Shown here one piece after another: positions 62,871-64,000 of a stretch of DNA of 64,000 nucleotides. The notes beneath the pieces were generated by a model. The model had not been told where the DNA came from and ran no database searches. It saw nothing but the letters and a program-made list of their open reading frames with translations. Source of the DNA: Vallitalea pronyensis (lineage in GTDB: Bacteria > Bacillota > Clostridia > Lachnospirales > Vallitaleaceae); assembly GCF_018141445.1 (NCBI RefSeq), contig NZ_CP058649.1:2189001-2253000 (forward strand), read 5' to 3'. A program made the position numbers and the translations under genes. Numbering within the stretch: position 1 is the stretch's first letter; each line of letters starts with the position of its first letter.

Positions 62871-63701
62871 ATGCTAAAGACAACAAGACGCTACATCACG
62901 ATTATCATTGGACAATTCATAGCCGCCCTTGCTTTTCGGTGTGTGCTATTACCCAATGATCTCATAGCTGGAGGTTTTGGTGGTATTGCCACGGTGGTCA
63001 ATAAATTAACAGGGATGAATATTCAGCTGGTCTTGATTATACTTTGTATACCTGTTATTCTATGGGCTTATCTGAAATACAACCGTAAACTAGTGTTCTA
63101 TGCAGCGTTTTGTTTTGCTATCTTTACATTTTTTATTGGTTTTATTGCCGATGTTATACCTGAATTTACAACGGATAAAATAATTGCCGCTATTGTAGCA
63201 GGTGTCTTATTTGGTATTGCATCGGGTATGATTATTCGGGTTGGTGCTGCTAATGGACCAGAAGCTATTATTGGCATGTACCTGAAAGATAAAAAAGGCA
63301 TTACCATTGGGACTTACTTTACGGTACTCAACAGTGCTATCTTAGGCTCTTCACTGATTTTTGGTGATATAACCATTATTATTTACTCCCTTATTAGCAT
63401 CTATATTGGGGGAAAAGTGACAGACTATATTATATTGGGTACCAGAAGAGATTATTGCGTCAATATCATATCGGAGAATTTCCTTGATATTACGGAGTTT
63501 ATCCATAATGAGCTAAAGCGAGGTGTAACCTTTGTGCCATGTGTGGGTACATATAAGGTAAATAAAAAAATGATGATTAAAGCAGTAGTCACCAATGCAG
63601 AACTGGTCATACTGAAAAATTACGTGGCCTCTTTAAAAGATAACAGTTTTGTCTATGTGACAGAAAGCATTGAAGTTTTTGGAGGCGGGTTTACGGACTA
63701 A
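62871..63701 (+). CDS. YitT family membrane protein (DUF2179)
   Basis: 276 residues. Five or six membrane segments (FRCVLLPNDLIAGGFGGIAT is the family block, with a second in GMIIRVGAANGPEAIIGMYL), then a C-terminal DUF2179 domain with RGVTFVPCVGTYKVNKKMMI and DNSFVYVTESIEVFGGGF. Family members are of uncertain transport function. AAGGAG precedes the ATG. Ends before the hairpin at 63725. Confidence 0.92.
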   Translation: MLKTTRRYITIIIGQFIAALAFRCVLLPNDLIAGGFGGIATVVNKLTGMNIQLVLIILCIPVILWAYLKYNRKLVFYAAFCFAIFTFFIGFIADVIPEFTTDKIIAAIVAGVLFGIASGMIIRVGAANGPEAIIGMYLKDKKGITIGTYFTVLNSAILGSSLIFGDITIIIYSLISIYIGGKVTDYIILGTRRDYCVNIISENFLDITEFIHNELKRGVTFVPCVGTYKVNKKMMIKAVVTNAELVILKNYVASLKDNSFVYVTESIEVFGGGFTD

Positions 63702-63724
63702 CATAAGGTTATTTATTAATAAAC

Positions 63725-63808
63725 AAGGCTGTCTCATAAAATGATCGCCTATGAACAGAGGAGCTACTTCTATCTGTTATAGGTCATTCACTTTTATGAG
63801 ACAGCCTT
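63725..63808. repeat. Short hairpin with MITE-like terminal repeats
   Basis: AAGGCTGTCTCATAAAA (63725-63741) is perfectly complementary to 63792-63808. An inner imperfect stem (CCTAT, ACAGA and complements) lies between. The ends match the terminal repeat of the 59548 element (GGCTGTCTCAT). It sits between convergent genes and, with T-rich flanks, can work as a bidirectional terminator. Confidence 0.7.
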
Positions 63809-63857
63809 TTATGTACTGTGATAGTATACTAAAAGCGTGTACTGCTTTTGGTACTGC

Positions 63858-64000
63858 TTAACGGTATTGGAAAAATTCGATGAGTTCCCCATCATAGCCT
63901 ATAACAAAGGCAATACGGATAGGTACATCTTTTTCATGACCGTTAATGGTAAGGTCTTCAGGTGCCATGTGGCTGGAACATCCTGCTTTTAGAGCCGCAT
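63858..64000 (-). CDS. Glyoxalase-fold (VOC) protein, C-terminal part (truncated by window edge)
   Basis: The minus-strand frame ending at TAA (63860-63858) gives 46 residues with HMAPEDLTINGHEKDVPIRI and AFVIGYDGELIEFFQYR. The IRIAF, then DGELIEFFQ ending is that of VOC/glyoxalase-family proteins, where the glutamate in LIEF is often a metal ligand. The start lies beyond the window. Confidence 0.75.
   Translation of the reverse strand, partial: AALKAGCSSHMAPEDLTINGHEKDVPIRIAFVIGYDGELIEFFQYR

Overview
The window is low-GC DNA of a Gram-positive anaerobe of the class Clostridia. The evidence is strong AGGAGG ribosome sites, frequent GTG and TTG starts, lipobox signal peptides, T-box leaders and YesM/YesN-type two-component systems. 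A Lachnospirales or Vallitalea-like host is my guess from overall gene style; no marker gene proves it. No tRNA, rRNA, CRISPR array, phage or intact insertion sequence was seen.

Layout. 1-10.4 kb is a metal and redox block. It holds a flavodoxin end, a frameshifted DUF3793 gene, a MarR regulator, a Fur-family regulator and a heterodimeric ABC transporter. Three matching inverted repeats mark MarR, Fur and the ABC pair as one probable regulon. A DtxR/MntR regulator follows with a four-gene Mn/Zn/Fe importer. 10.4-24.5 kb is carbohydrate acquisition: an AraC regulator divergent from a URO-D-family protein, then a YesM/YesN pair divergent from a sugar ABC operon with two binding proteins, a second URO-D-family protein and an L-rhamnose mutarotase. 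24.5-32.5 kb has a REP-like palindromic repeat, two small membrane proteins and a second sugar operon (binding protein, two permeases, GH2 glycosidase, ROK regulator). 32.7-40 kb is mixed housekeeping and stress: DNA alkylation repair, ferritin-like, S41 peptidase, HxlR, GNAT, hpt, zinc ribbon and CBS proteins. 40.2-48.8 kb is a third sugar ABC operon ending in a third URO-D-family protein. It is followed by a small orphan protein that looks like half of a histidine kinase, and a complete YesN/YesM pair. 48.8-56.2 kb holds two giant fold-back elements, a T-box with an unusual isoleucyl-tRNA synthetase, and a convergent, also T-box-controlled, non-canonical valyl-tRNA synthetase. 56.4-64 kb holds a GH38 alpha-mannosidase with a convergent GntR/LacI regulator, a lipoprotein, a YitT protein and the end of a glyoxalase-fold gene.

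How they fit together. The cell appears to scavenge plant- or microbe-derived sugars with several ABC importers, each under its own regulator. Three of the carbohydrate loci carry a URO-D/MtaA-superfamily protein. That repeated link is the best candidate here for an undescribed pathway, for example processing of a methylated sugar or corrinoid methyl transfer, but no corrinoid protein is encoded in the window. The second strong candidate is the isoleucyl-tRNA synthetase, whose class I signature reads G-V-H-H instead of H-x-G-H. A family of MITE-like repeats sits between convergent gene pairs.
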